Source: Hydractinia symbiolongicarpus
Lineage: Eukaryota; Cnidaria; Hydrozoa; Anthoathecata; Hydractiniidae
Direction of reading: 5' to 3'
NCBI RefSeq assembly: GCF_029227915.1
Contig: NC_079877.1
Location: 18,588,851 to 18,652,850, forward strand
Length of the DNA stretch: 64,000 nucleotides
This document shows positions 1 to 11,229 of this stretch, piece after piece (the stretch's first letter is position 1; each line of letters starts with the position of its first letter). The position numbers were made by a program, and so were the translations under genes. Under the pieces are notes generated by a model, which saw only the letters and a program-made list of their open reading frames with translations, ran no database searches and had not been told where the DNA came from.

Positions 1-2
1 AT

Positions 3-137
3 GAGAGAGCCAGAAATGGTGATACGGAGAAGAATGAGATTGCTGATCATAGTTGGAAAAATGACCATCGATTCAATTTCGACAACAAAAAGATAATAGA
101 TCGAGAAACCAACTGGACTCAAAAAATCATTTCCGTA
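3..137 (+). pseudogene. GIY-YIG endonuclease C-terminal fragment of a retroelement
   Basis: From base 3 one frame is open for about 45 codons and reads ERARNGD, then EIADHSW, DHRFNF and KKIIDRETNW. This spacing is typical of the second half of GIY-YIG nicking endonucleases carried by Penelope-like and related retroelements. The left part lies outside the window and the frame decays after about base 137. The identification rests on motif pattern only; the parent element cannot be named. Confidence 0.5.
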
Positions 138-926
138 TTTTGGTTTGAAATTGCAGAAAAACTTGCCACCGTTTACATAAACTGATGCATATATCTATAG
201 ATTTTGTGTTTGCAGATTTAGTAGTTTCTTTTAGCAGATTATATGGATTATGCTTTATATTTTCTAACCTATAGATTTGATTTTAAAATGTTAAAGTTGC
301 AGGTCTACCATAATGGTAACCGTTTGCCTATATAAAATATTATTTTAATTGCTTCACAAACTTAAATATTTTGAAACTATAAATTGTGTATGCAAAACAG
401 TAGAAGTATGATCCAATTTATAGCCAGGTAGAATGTAGCAAGAAATTCAGCCATATTTCACTGTATATAATAATACTGTGCAAAATAATTCTTTAAAAAA
501 CTTAACTGGAAATAATTTGTTTTATTCTTTCCAGATCCTAATAGTTATGGACTGTTTGCAGCTCTTAAAAAAATCCACTAGAAACAAAAATGAATGCGCA
601 TGTAACTTTTTTTTGAACCTGGCTTAGAAGCTTGCGGAGGTAGCATGTGCACACATGATCAGATTAAACCCACTGCGTATCCTTTCATTGTGCACTTCAT
701 GTGTTGGTACATCTTCGAAAAAACCAGTCCTGTGGTCAAGGTTGGTGTTGGGGCTAAGTATTACTTTGGAAAACAAGGGGTGGATTTGTATTAGCTTTGA
801 AAGAGCAACTGTCGTATCACGGTAAACAAGAGGCGGCGAATAGTTGCAACTATTCACTAGTATGAATATTATTTCATTGCAATTAAAATGATCTGACTAC
901 ACTATCTATTTCACATCTAAAAAAAA
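138..926. other. AT-rich intergenic DNA, no gene seen
   Basis: I see no coding pattern, splice-supported exon or clear repeat here. The short minus-strand frame at 624-857 has no recognisable motif and is probably chance. Confidence 0.5.
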
Positions 927-1010
927 GCTCAGTATAGCTCAGTTGATGGAGCGCTCAACTTACATCTTAAAGGTCGTGGCCTTGATCACTGCCTAAGGCT
1001 GCACACACAC
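927..1010 (+). repeat. tRNA-like head of a SINE or decayed tRNA pseudogene
   Basis: The stretch TATAGCTCAGTTGATGGAGC matches a tRNA D-arm with its internal A box, and GGCCTTGATCACTGCC about 30 bases later resembles a degraded B box. It is followed by a CA-rich tract, not by a tRNA 3' end. The acceptor stem does not close, so a functional tRNA is unlikely; a tRNA-derived SINE head is the simplest reading. Confidence 0.5.
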
Positions 1011-1136
1011 ACAGCCTTACACACAAAGATGCATCTAACTCTGAGGAATGAGGTTAATCTTTGTTAAATAACAGAATATTATTGTAAGTAATGATTTTCA
1101 TGATTCATCATTAGCGTTGTTCTGAAATTTAATATA

Positions 1137-3531
1137 CAGGCCTTGCCATGAGTCGCGAGCAATTGCTCGTGCCCGCGTAGTGCTTGCATAAATGCTCATC
1201 ACCAGAGCATTCTATTGCTCGCGTAAATATTAACATTTTGAGATAAGTGTAAACGTTTTTCTAAGAACTGATTGGTCTTTTAAGTGAAACTGAAAAGATA
1301 TTTGGTGTGATTATTTTCCACCCATCGTGCAACAATTCATTCGCCATTTTATAAAACGCGTGCGATACAGACATTAAGGTTAATCTTTGTTGTGCATTTA
1401 TTTTGCAGTAGAAAAGTGGGGGAGGTTTTTAATCGTGAACCCCAAACCGATGATCGAGCGTCTACTGGTATAGCGACTCTCTCAATCTTAACTTCCTTTT
1501 CTACATGTCCGAAATAGCATTTAATGTTTATTTTCAGGTCGTCACAAGCAAATAGGAAAAAATATGCTTCGTTTTCAAATTAAAAAAATCTTTATCCGCA
1601 TGGTTTACATAAAACTAATAAATAAAATCTCTTTTTAAGGTACACGTCAGGTACATAAAATTAATACAGAAAAAAAATTATACTGCATGTGGGTTTTGTT
1701 TTTAAAATTGTTTGAATAACAGTTGCGGCTTAAAGAAAATAATCCATTAAATTTGGACCTGCTATGGTTTCCAATTGTTTCGTCAAATGAAGAAATTATC
1801 TACAATTAAATCCATGATAAATTGTCTGTTCCGCCTGTAAGTGCAGTTTTGCAGACTTGCGTCATCCGTGCTCCATCAGCGTTCACCTCCGCATTAGTTA
1901 AGAACCGCATGGCTGGATTTCTTATGTAAGACCTGGTTACCAATGACGAAGGGGCCGGGCAAAAGAGATTTATGTCTACGTAGTTTTTTAACTAAGTCAG
2001 GAGTCGGTGAATTAGCTAGGATGGTCAGGTTGGCTATGAATAGGCTTGGTTGTGGATTTAAAGGACCAGGACTATTCAATAATTCTGAGATCTAAAAGTG
2101 TCCGACCAACACGGAAATCTACCAGACGTTTTAACCGACAAAAGTTCAAAACAAGCTACGGACATGTCAGACCAAACTGGAAATGTGGCGTTTTAATCAC
2201 ACACTCGAAACGATTTAGGTGTGTGCCAAGGTGCACACCTCTCCTGAAAAAGAGACTAAACAGTCTTGGTCATAAATGGCACACACACGCGCACGCCTCC
2301 GCACACGCCATGTGAAATTCGGGCGTGCTCTTTATCACACGCCTTGTTCTACTTCGTACACACGCCAAGCAGAACTGAGCTATTTTAGAGTAATCCCTTA
2401 CCTAAACTTTACCCAATACATAATTATTCTTCCGTGTTAAAATGTATCTCTAAAATGTATTTCTATTAAATACCCACCTTCATTAAAATTGCTGACGTGA
2501 GAAACATTTCAAATGTTTTGCGCGTCGACAATATTTTTTTCCAGCTGGCAAAAAATTTCGTCATTAGCCTTGTATTGCTCTCCTTAAGACAATGACAAAT
2601 GGAAATGAAGTGCAAGTCCTATTGACCTACCTTCCTGATGGTGTACTTCTTAAGTTAATAGTATTGTCCCAACTAGCTCTCTATGTTTTAAGATAAACTG
2701 ATTAGGAAGTAAGTTGTACACGTGCTATTTACCAACTGAAGGTCAGGGCAACATTAAGCTGAATATTGCAGAAGTCGCTGGTGACATGCTTAGAAAATGC
2801 TTGTCACAGGCACAGTTCAATGGAAAGCAAAACTGTACAGGAGACTCAATTGTCAGAGTCTTCGCAGAAAATCTCTTCTCACAAAACCGAGGGCAGGCTT
2901 CTGGACTTCTTTTTAATACGATATACAATTATTTCGATTATTATTACAAGAACATTCTTTGGAAGTTGTATTAAGGTACAAGACACCTAAAACCCCTCTC
3001 ATGTTCTGGTTATATTTAACTTGCATGAGTGCGCGCTCTTCTCGCAGTATTCTCTGTGACGATGAAGGTTGGACTGACTTGTGGCATGGTTCCAAACGGT
3101 CTTCCGTCTTTCGTTCGAGTCTCAGTGTAATGCACCAGCCGAGCATAAGAGTGTCAGCATGAAGGAAAGGGCACGACTTTAATGTTCTCTATACCTTACG
3201 TTCTTTATAATAACACCATTCATTTAAATTTCACAACAAAATTACATCAGCAATTTTTTTGCTAACTACTATGCTTCAAAAACTGCGTGCTGCCGCTCTC
3301 CTGAATATAATAATTGCATGCCAAAATCATAAGCTAGGCGTGCGATACTGATTGCACGCCTGTATTAGTGTAGGCCTACATACCACCGCACATGGGTGCA
3401 AATATTCATGACCAAGACTGTTAAATGTAAAGTTTTTTTAGCGAAAAATATGGCGAGCCAAATTGCTCGCGTAGACACTCTGACGTGAGCAATTAATTGC
3501 TCGGGAGGTTATATGCTTATGGCAAGGCCTG
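1137..3531. mobile_element. Non-autonomous DNA transposon, hAT-like ends
   Basis: The two ends carry a perfect 13-base terminal inverted repeat, CAGGCCTTGCCAT at the left and its reverse complement at the right. Just inside, both ends contain subterminal GAGCAATT/AATTGCTC palindromes. The CAGG start resembles hAT elements, but I could not find a clean 8-base target duplication. The 2.4 kb interior has no transposase; its small frames (2,046-2,315; 2,714-3,162) show no motif. Confidence 0.55.
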
Positions 3532-3548
3532 ATACATATAATACAGTA

Positions 3549-5162
3549 CAGTCCGAATGTAACCTTCCGCGTACACGCAACTTCCATAAATAATTACTTT
3601 CGTAATGACTATTGTCTTTTAGAGAAAATAATTACACCGCGAAAAATTGAAAAGATCGGGGAAACTTATTGTGTAACAATAACTTGCATGTGACGATGTT
3701 AAGAATACCTTCGGCGCAAAGTCTATAGAATTTGTAAACAAAAGCAATTAAAAATATAAAAAATAAACTTTACTGTACTATCTTAATTTTTATCTTGTTG
3801 GACAATTTCAATACATCGTTCATTACATACATTGATTTAAATTTTAACCTGTGTCAGTAATCGTGACGCTGATCTGAAAAGACTCAAGAAAAAAACAAGA
3901 TACGCCTTATTGTCGTAACTCCCTCCTTCGTTATGATTATTATAATAAATCATATATTATATAATGGTGGAATACGTTTCCTAGCTAAAATGTTATATAT
4001 ACTGCTGACTATGGCTTAAATAGTCCGCTTTATAGGAAAAATAATATAATACATCGCAGTATATGTTCGTCGTAACACCCTCCTCCATACTATCTTACTT
4101 AAAAAAATTGGCACATGTGGCACAAATAAAAATAATTTTATCGAGAATGTATGGTTGGAACAACAACAACAAAAATAATAAAAAATACCAACGGAGGAGG
4201 GTGTAAGGACAACCATTTTTTTCTATGTATTTTCGCATAACGCACGCAGTGTATATTTTTAAGTTGCAAAGTAAAAATAAAAATAATTTGTCTCAATAAA
4301 AAATGTAACAAGTTCTCAATGTGAAAAGGTAAAAATACTTGCATGCTCAAAAATTTGTTTTTAAAAGTTATGCAGCAAGAATTTTTCTTGTTGTTTTAAA
4401 AGTTATACAGCAAGAATTATTTTTGTGCTGTTTTGAAAGTTGTACAGAATATACTTGTATTGTTTTAAAAGTTATACAGCAAGTTATACCTGCTCTGTTT
4501 CAAAATTATTATTCTCCTACTTCAAATAATAAACAAACAATTTTAATGTTTTTTGCGCATTTTAATAGGGAAATATAAATTTAAGTGAAAATTCTTTTTC
4601 TGGACTATGGTTTAGTTAACTATATTTAAAGTCTTTAGCAGCGTTAAAATCATTTCTTTAAAATTCATAACAGAGAAGGGTGTTACGACAAGCGTATTCT
4701 ACCTTGTTTTTATTATTTATCCTATATGGTATTGACTAAAAGTGTTGCTGTATTACAGTTCATCATAATTTTAAACATTTATAAGTTAAAAATAGCATAG
4801 AATAAAATGTTAAGAAATATATTTTTTAAAACGAACCAAGTTTGAAAGATATAAAAAAAATGCACAAAAACATTTTTAAAACAATATTATTTTAATCTTT
4901 CGCATAGTTAACAAATCGTTAAATTTCATTACTTGCACTATTACCTAAGGGGATTTTATTTCCAAAAAGTTTTAACAATAAAACTCGCAGTTATGAGAAA
5001 ATAATTACAGTATTATTTTATCACGAAGCTTTTGTTAAATAACTTGCAACATAGCTCTCGCTAAGATCATTAAAGTAACTACGATAAAAAAAAGATTAAA
5101 GGGCTCCTGACTTACAGGAAAAGGTTTGTATAGCGTGTACGCGGAATCTGACATTCAGACTG
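3549..5162. mobile_element. Non-autonomous Tc1/mariner-like element with TA target duplication
   Basis: The left end CAGTCCGAATGT and right end ACATTCAGACTG (diverged) form inverted repeats that extend about 30 bases to a shared CCGCGTACACGC-type block. Each end is flanked by TA (3,547-3,548 and 5,163-5,164), the mariner-type duplication. No transposase is encoded. Internal CCCTCCTCC/GGAGGAGGG segments near 4,080 and 4,195 form a second, inner inverted pair. Confidence 0.5.
4345..4500 (+). repeat. Short tandem repeat inside the mariner-like element
   Basis: The unit TGTTTTAAAAGTTATACAGC recurs about three to four times with roughly 45-55 base spacing and moderate divergence. The units are contiguous and imperfect, which fits a minisatellite. 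Confidence 0.6.
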
Positions 5163-5404
5163 TATAGATGTAAATATTGTTATGACTCAACTTACAACTT
5201 TTTTATATTTGGGTTAAAATTCCTGGGCATGAACATTGTTGGAACTAGTACCAAGCTTGTTTTTTTCTAAAACAGCAACCCCTGTGCGGTGTCCAGGGGC
5301 AACACAGAATCTGATTTAGGTTTAAGAACTTTTTTGTTTTGTTTTCTTTGCATACTCCATTACGTACCAACAGTTAGCTCAGTTAAATGTATTGTGTGAA
5401 TGAA

Positions 5405-5640
5405 CAGACAAACTTTGCTTGATACAGCTTGGAATATCTTTAATGAAGTAGTTACTAATATAATTGATCAACATGCTCCTATTAAAACTAGCTGTGTCAA
5501 ATGAAATTGCCCTCAATGGCTGAATAATGACCTTATTTATGCTATAAAAGAGAGGGAGTTCCTAAAGAAAAAAGCCTCAAAAACTAAATCAATAAAATGA
5601 AAAAAAGGTTGAAAGGTCATCAGTATGGCAATAAAATAAA
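5405..5640 (+). pseudogene. LINE fragment (endonuclease-RT linker)
   Basis: A broken frame reads LLDTAWNIFNEVVTNIIDQHAPIK and then PQWLNNDLIYAIKEREFLKKK in pieces. The IDQHAPIK and NDLIYAIKER motifs are typical of the segment between the endonuclease and RT domains of L2/CR1-type LINEs; the LINE at 28.0-28.1 kb has the equivalent DKHAPLK. Stops interrupt it and no RT follows in frame. It abuts the Penelope-like frame on its right. Confidence 0.4.
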
Positions 5641-5749
5641 TGAGAACGCATTGGATCCTAATGCCTATAGAAAACTCTTAAGGAACTTGTTTCTGATAAA
5701 GAGAACAAGAATGCTCCACCTTCCATCTCTAATAACGGCAGGGAAATAA

Positions 5750-6770
5750 ATGACCCTAAAGGAATTTATCAGAAACATACGGATTGAGGACGACGAGTGT
5801 ATGGTATCATTTGACATTACTTCACTGTACACAAATGTACCGATAAATAACACATTATATATCATCAGGAAATTACTGCTAAATGATGATGAGTATGAGA
5901 ACAAAACACACATCCCTATTGACAAACTAATGTCCTTGGTCCAAGTTGTGCTTACAAAAATATGGTATTTATTTGACGGTAACTTCTTTACGCAAACTGA
6001 CAGTGTTGCTATGGGTGGCCCAACATCCTCTGTGGTAGCTAAAGTATATATGCAGGCTCGTGAGACTACAGTTTTAACAACTGCAGATCACGCTCCAAAA
6101 GTTTGGAAAAGAATTGTGGATGACGTATTTTTAATAATAAAAAGAGCACATCTAGACGCCTTTCATGAACATATCAATAATTTCCACCCGAAAATTCAAT
6201 TTACAATTGAACACGAGAAAAATGGTACACTTCCTTTCTTAGACACTCTAGTGTCTCGCAACGGTGGTAACTTATCAGTATCAGTATACCGCAAACCAAC
6301 TCATACTGATCAATATCTTAACTACACATCTAATCACCAAATGTCCTGCAAAGAAAGTGTAGTGTCCTCATTACTGGACAGAGCAGTCAATGTAGTCAGT
6401 GGAGAGAATGGCCGAAAGAAAGAGTTATCTCATATAAACAACGCCTTACTTGCAAACGGGTACTCGAGACAAACCATTAAATAGGTTGAGAGGAAAATCA
6501 GGACAGGACTGATAAGGGCAGTGACAGAAAAAATGCTGAAAATGAACCAGTAGCTACAGTGTGTATGCCATATATACCAGGGACAAGTAACATACTTTGT
6601 CGGGTATGGAAAGATCATAAAATAAAGAAAGTGCTTCAATCTACAAAAACGCTAGAAAATATACTGTCGCATCCAATATACAAAATATGTCTAGAGAGTC
6701 AATGTAATATTGTCTAAGAAATCATGTGTACGGATTGTGATGCTGTTATGTTGGGGAAACAAAACGAATG
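5750..6770 (+). pseudogene. Penelope-like element reverse transcriptase with decayed GIY-YIG tail
   Basis: The 244-codon open frame 5,750-6,484 has the Penelope-like order of motifs: MVSFDITSLYTNVPI (first catalytic Asp), AMGGPTSSVVAKVYM, RIVDDVFLI (the paired Asp box), then LPFLDTLVSR and VYRKPTHTDQYLNYTSNH. Downstream (about 6,540-6,770) other frames show VWKDHKIK, STKTLENILS and MCTDCDAVMLGK, the linker and the start of a GIY-YIG endonuclease, with several frame breaks. The 5' third of the gene is missing. Family assignment is secure from motifs; the copy is dead because fingers and endonuclease are incomplete. Confidence 0.85.
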
Positions 6771-6774
6771 TTTA

Positions 6775-6985
6775 AACTTTTAAATTTAAGAACGAAGAAT
6801 GGCCATAGAAAAGCTTTGTTAGATTCGCATTTTAAAAATTTCAGAACGAAGAACGGCGATAGAAAAGTTTTTTTAGATCGCATTTTAAAAGTTTAGGAAT
6901 GAAAAGCGGCGACAAAAAAAGCTTCGTTAGAGATTGCATTTTAAAAATTTAAGAACAAAAAGCAGCGATAAAAAAAATTGTTAAA
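6775..6985 (+). repeat. Four tandem ~60-base repeats after the Penelope-like gene
   Basis: A unit containing TTTTAAAAATTTAAGAACGA and GGCGATAGAAAAG-like sequence repeats about four times with drift. It begins within the decayed endonuclease coding region, so it may be an amplified piece of coding sequence. Confidence 0.6.
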
Positions 6986-7002
6986 AAAGTTATACGCTAG
7001 AA

Positions 7003-8338
7003 TTATGCCGAGTACAGCGCAAGACGAGTACGAGTAATCTGCGAGTATACTACAACATACCCTCTCGAGTATAGCCTCTTATGCATGCAAGTACAATAAG
7101 TGAATGATTTGTGATTACTCATGCAAGTAAAGATAAAAAACGGGAATTGGTCGTAGCGTAATATTTATCGATAGCTTACATTTGTCTGCTACCTTACACA
7201 TTGTGAAAACTTTTACTTAGTATTCGCGTCGTAAGATTTTATTTTACATTACTTATTTTTAATGTTGCAACAAATTCTTGTTGCAAAAAAAATATATACG
7301 TTGCTGTAATGATTTCTTATAACTTTGAATTTATATAGTTAATTAGAAGTGTGAAGTGTTAAAAGTTATCTAAATGATTTTTTCTCCTAGCTAAATGTTT
7401 TGTTGCTACATTCAAACATTATTACTTTTTCTTCGCAAGCATGAATTAAACAATGAACTCTGAACACTTAATTAAGCCAATCACATTTAATTTTATTGTT
7501 TTGTGAGTAACCAAAAGTAAAAATGTGCCCTGCAGGGAAATCTTGGATCGAGTGAGAATGATGTGCAAATTTTGAGTTAGTTCCCAATTACTTCAAAATG
7601 GGTTGTCATAGATTATAAGTAGCTTTCAAGTCTATTGTGCACCTATAAGCATTTCGCCATTTTGAAAGTTTAAAGAAGCATTTCAGCACAGAATTTCAGC
7701 ACTAAATTTTGGTTCTACTAAGCTTTATGTTCTTATAAGTAAAATATTATATTAAAAAATAATGTGTATCAAGGATCTGCGTCTTAGTTAAAATGCATAA
7801 AATAAACAAAATAATGAATATTTACATTTATAATTTTATTATCTATTTTCATCTTACCAATCATAGTGTGCATACAGTACTGTGAAAAGGTTTGTTAACA
7901 TTGTGTTCGTGTAACGAGCGTGGTGCACACGAACCACGAAAACATTCTATCGTGGCCACCACGCTAATATTATTATCTCCATGAAGGATCGTGTGTCCCA
8001 CGATTATTTTCGTTAGATCCACGATTTTTATAGCCAGTATAATTAACGAATGAAGAAAATAACACTGCAAAAATAGTGTTTTTCAATAAATCCAACACCA
8101 ACATAAAAGCATATTGGCCGCAAGTGCATTCTCCGCCAGTTTTTTGTTTAATTATATCGTTTGCCTTTCGTGCACGCTAGCGAGTACTGTGTGAGTACAT
8201 TAGTAAAAATGTGCAAGTATTTTTGACGTACTCGTAAGCGCATTATACTCATCGCGTACTTGTGGAATACCCACGAAAGAAATTACTCATACTCGTAGTT
8301 TAATACTCGTGTATAGTTACTCGCGATCGGCACTGTAC
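7003..8338. mobile_element. Possible non-autonomous element with CGAGTA-rich inverted ends
   Basis: The left end has repeated ACGAGTA/GCGAGTA words (7,003-7,100); the right end (8,170-8,338) has the same words in inverted orientation, TACTCGT/TACTCGC, ending near GATCGGCAC. A central cluster of CACGA/TCGTG words lies at 7,900-8,020. No exact terminal repeat or target duplication could be fixed, so the element call is tentative. No gene is visible. Confidence 0.3.
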
Positions 8339-8446
8339 CATTGCGACACATCGAGACGGATTTTATCACGATACTAGATTCTCGATAGATCATGATAATT
8401 TATTTTAATTGTTTCTTATTATTATAAACGCGGTACATCGCATATC

Positions 8447-8990
8447 GGATCAGTCCTTGGATAATTATTGTTTCTTGTTTACATCAATGATTTACAATCG
8501 GCAATTCACAACTCTTATTCCATCTGTATGCAAATGACACAATAATTGTACAAAGCTTTAATTCTTCTCTTGAACTCAAATCTGCACTTAAAATTGAGTT
8601 AATTAATGTCAAGAAATTGATCCACACTAATAAAGTCACCATAAATACTGACAAAACTGAAGTGATCTACTTTGGAAACAAAACAAAATCTAAATCATGC
8701 ACAGACATCACTATATTATATGATGGCATTGAATTACCTTTAAGAAAGAAGTGAAGCACCTGTGTGCTATCTATGATAATAACCCGAGTTGGACAAGTCA
8801 CATCAAAAGTGTTGTTAGTAAATCGTATTATAAATTCAATAAAATAAGATACATTAGTTCATACTTGAACGATGAAACAAAACAATTACTCATGAATGCT
8901 CTTGCCAAGTCATATTTATATTATTGTTAACAAATATGGTGTAATGCTAATAACTCATCTTTAAAAAAGGTGAATAATTTTTTTCTAACA
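8447..8990 (+). pseudogene. LINE reverse transcriptase remnant (L2/CR1-like)
   Basis: Broken frames read FLVYINDLQS, then HLYANDTIIV (the YADDT box with Asp to Asn), then KVTINTDKTEVIYFGNK and SYYKFNKI-like text. This matches residues about 100-330 of the better preserved copy at 9,075-10,139. Multiple stops and frameshifts make it non-functional. It lies about 70 bases from that copy, so the two may be tandem insertions or fragments of one element. Confidence 0.65.
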
Positions 8991-9074
8991 TAAACACTTT
9001 CTTCGGTAAACTGCAGTAGTCGATGTCTCTGATTTTATTCTTACGAGCTCGACCAACATAACTTTGTTTGTGCT

Positions 9075-10139
9075 GTGCTCATTGACCTTAAAAAAGCTTT
9101 TGACACTGTTGATCATAAAATTTTGTTAAAAAAACTATGGTGTTTTGGCATCAGAGATGCTGCCTTTGACTGGTTCGAGTCCTACTTAACGGGCCGAATG
9201 CAGCTGACTCTTGTAAACGACACAGGATCAGATCTGCTTCATGAAGACGCTTTTGGGGTGCCGCAGGGATCTGTGTTGGGGCCCCTGCTCTTTCTTTTGT
9301 ATATTGATGACTTAAAATCTGTCATCAATTCAAACTACCACCATCTATATGCAGATGATACAATAATTATTTCGTCTCATAAAAACTTGGATACCCTTGT
9401 CTCCCAGGTCGAGTTAGAACTTTCGCAAGTCGACCTCTGGCTGAATAATAACAAAATGACTATTAATACGGACAAAACTGAAACAATCTTTTTCGGCAAC
9501 CACAGCCAGTTAAAAAAAGTTGAGAACAAAACTATCAACTATATGGGTATTCCTTTGAAGAGGAGCGAAAAAGTTAAATATCTTGGGGTAACATTTGATC
9601 AAAAAATGCAATGGGAAAAGCACATTAATGACATAAATAGAAAAATACTAATTAAATATTCTAAAATTAGAACCATTGCATCCTGTTTAACACCTCACAC
9701 AAAAAACCTTTTAATTAATGCACTTGTCATGCCATATTTCCACTACTGCTCCTCGGCATGGGCTTGTGCCACCCAAGGTAGATTGGGAAAACTAGAAAAA
9801 CGATTAAAATGTGTCCGTACCTTTCTTGGGAAAGAGAGGGAATATTCAATGAATAATTTACTCATCAAAAACGATGCCATATTAGTTTTCAAAGCCATGA
9901 ATCACATTGCTCCTGATTACATGCGCTCAAAATTCCTTTTGACAAAAAACTGTCATAATCATCAAACAAGAGGAGCTTCAAAAAACAGGTTCACACTTCC
10001 CTTGGTCAACACGGAATTTGGCAAAAAAGCCTTCCCATTTAGAGCTGCAAAAGTGTGGAATAATCTTCCAGACCAAGTGACCTGTGATGGAAGTCACAGG
10101 TCACTTGGTCTGATGGAAGATCACTTTTTAACTTTTTAA
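9075..10139 (+). pseudogene. 5'-truncated LINE reverse transcriptase (L2/CR1-like)
   Basis: A 354-codon frame carries the non-LTR RT motifs in order: LIDLKKAFDTVDH (palm Asp), VPQGSVLGPLLFLLYIDDL, HLYADDTIII (catalytic Asp pair), TINTDKTETIFFG, VKYLGVTFD and C-terminal FRAAKVWNNLP. The endonuclease domain and the RT fingers are absent upstream, a normal outcome of truncated reverse transcription. The frame is intact up to a natural stop, followed by a short 3' UTR and an ATT microsatellite at 10,318-10,379, the tail style of these LINEs. Near the end GTGATGGAAGTCAC (about 10,082-10,095) is a small palindrome. Confidence 0.88.
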
Positions 10140-10317
10140 TTTTTGTTTTTTATTCTTTTTCTTTTCAATTTTCACAGATTATAAATGTTACTATGTTTGA
10201 TTGAGCTGAGGCAGTCTAAGGTTTATCATTTTTTGTTTCTTTTTTGTTCTAGTGGCCCCCAGTGGAAACAATCCACCAACTATAGGTTTTTGTGATTTTC
10301 TGGGCTAGCCACTTTAA

Positions 10318-10318
10318 A

Positions 10319-10379
<61 letters not shown>
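10318..10379 (+). repeat. (ATT)n microsatellite tail of the LINE
   Basis: About twenty perfect ATT units follow the LINE 3' UTR. L2/CR1-type LINEs commonly end in short tandem repeats instead of poly(A), so this marks the 3' end of the insertion. Confidence 0.85.
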
Positions 10380-11074
10380 CTTATATAATAATACAAAGTG
10401 TATATATATGACGGTCATAGTTCCCAAACCAGGGTACCAGAATCCGTTTCGGAATGGCAGGTTGATGATGTCATTAAGAAACCTTCAAACCCTAATATCT
10501 CTGCAACTGCTTATCACAAGTATATACATGATCCTATACATTTTCTTGATCAGCGTTTCTAGATCTATACAATGAAGGCAACAGGTATACAAATTTCTAA
10601 AAAAAATTTTTGGGTTTTGACGGGTCATTGCTGATGTCAGTAAAATTTAGGACGTTTTAGTTGATTTCTTTTTCGCTCAACCCTGCACAAACGCCCACTT
10701 TGTTCACCAGCATAGCTGTTTGTTTAGATAATCACGTATAATTAGAACGGTAGTTGTCTGCTTCCTTTAAATCAAAGACTTTCCTTTTTTCTTTTTCTTT
10801 TTGTTTCCTTTTCTTTTTAATCAGGCTATAAAACATCTAGGTTTTTTAAAAACAGAGTGATGAGGTAAGGGTGGGTTTCCGTCATATATGGAAACTGTTT
10901 CCGTAACCATAACCATTTTTTTCTATAATGACATTTTTTATATTCCTAGGTACATCCATCAGCCAGTTTTTTATACCTTTGTAAAATTTCCTCGTACGAA
11001 AAAAATTGCTGGCTAAATCGCACTCAAGTATTCCCTGCTATTTCTTTTATTAAAGGACAAGTAATTTAACTAAC
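10380..11074. other. Intergenic or intronic DNA, no exon seen
   Basis: If the importin-like exon at 11,075-11,155 is real, this stretch is the start of its first intron on the minus strand. I looked for a second HEAT-repeat exon and found none. Only pyrimidine-rich runs near 10,790 stand out. Confidence 0.4.
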
Positions 11075-11155
11075 CTCTGCTGCATTGCGGACATCATTGT
11101 CAGGTGACATAAGACATTGAACAAGTTCTTGAAATTGCTGCACCTCCGCTGCCAT
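11075..11155 (-). CDS. Importin-beta family (IPO5-like) first coding exon
   Basis: Read on the minus strand from an ATG at 11,155, 27 codons give MAAEVQQFQELVQCLMSPDN followed by DVRNAAE. They end exactly at a splice donor, GAG then GTTAGT (exon end 11,075, phase 0). The pattern QQF..L...LLSPDN.VR..AE is the start of the first HEAT repeat of importin-5/karyopherin beta-3 proteins, which carry ribosomal proteins and histones into the nucleus through Ran. The following exons should lie to the left, but none is visible in the first 11 kb, so the intron must be long, the exon may be orphaned, or I missed it. The GC-richer block 11,160-11,225 upstream is a plausible 5' UTR and promoter. The call rests on one short exon. 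Confidence 0.6.
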
Positions 11156-11229
11156 TTTGTTTAAAAAGACCATGCAACAATTCCCTGCAAAATGTAAACA
11201 CTTCTCACGCGACGTTTTCCGGATGGGCC

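Noticed and set aside
927-1010. Functional tRNA gene
   Set aside because: Acceptor and T arms do not pair and the B box is degraded; a SINE head is more likely.
2046-3162. Overlapping small frames inside the hAT-like element
   Set aside because: No transposase or zinc-finger motif, several frames overlap on both strands, low complexity.
1129-3539. 8-base target duplication of the hAT-like element
   Set aside because: Flanking 8-mers differ; only the terminal inverted repeat is supported.
4345-6985. Spaced repeats that might suggest a CRISPR array
   Set aside because: Units are contiguous, diverged and lack unique spacers; the setting is eukaryotic.
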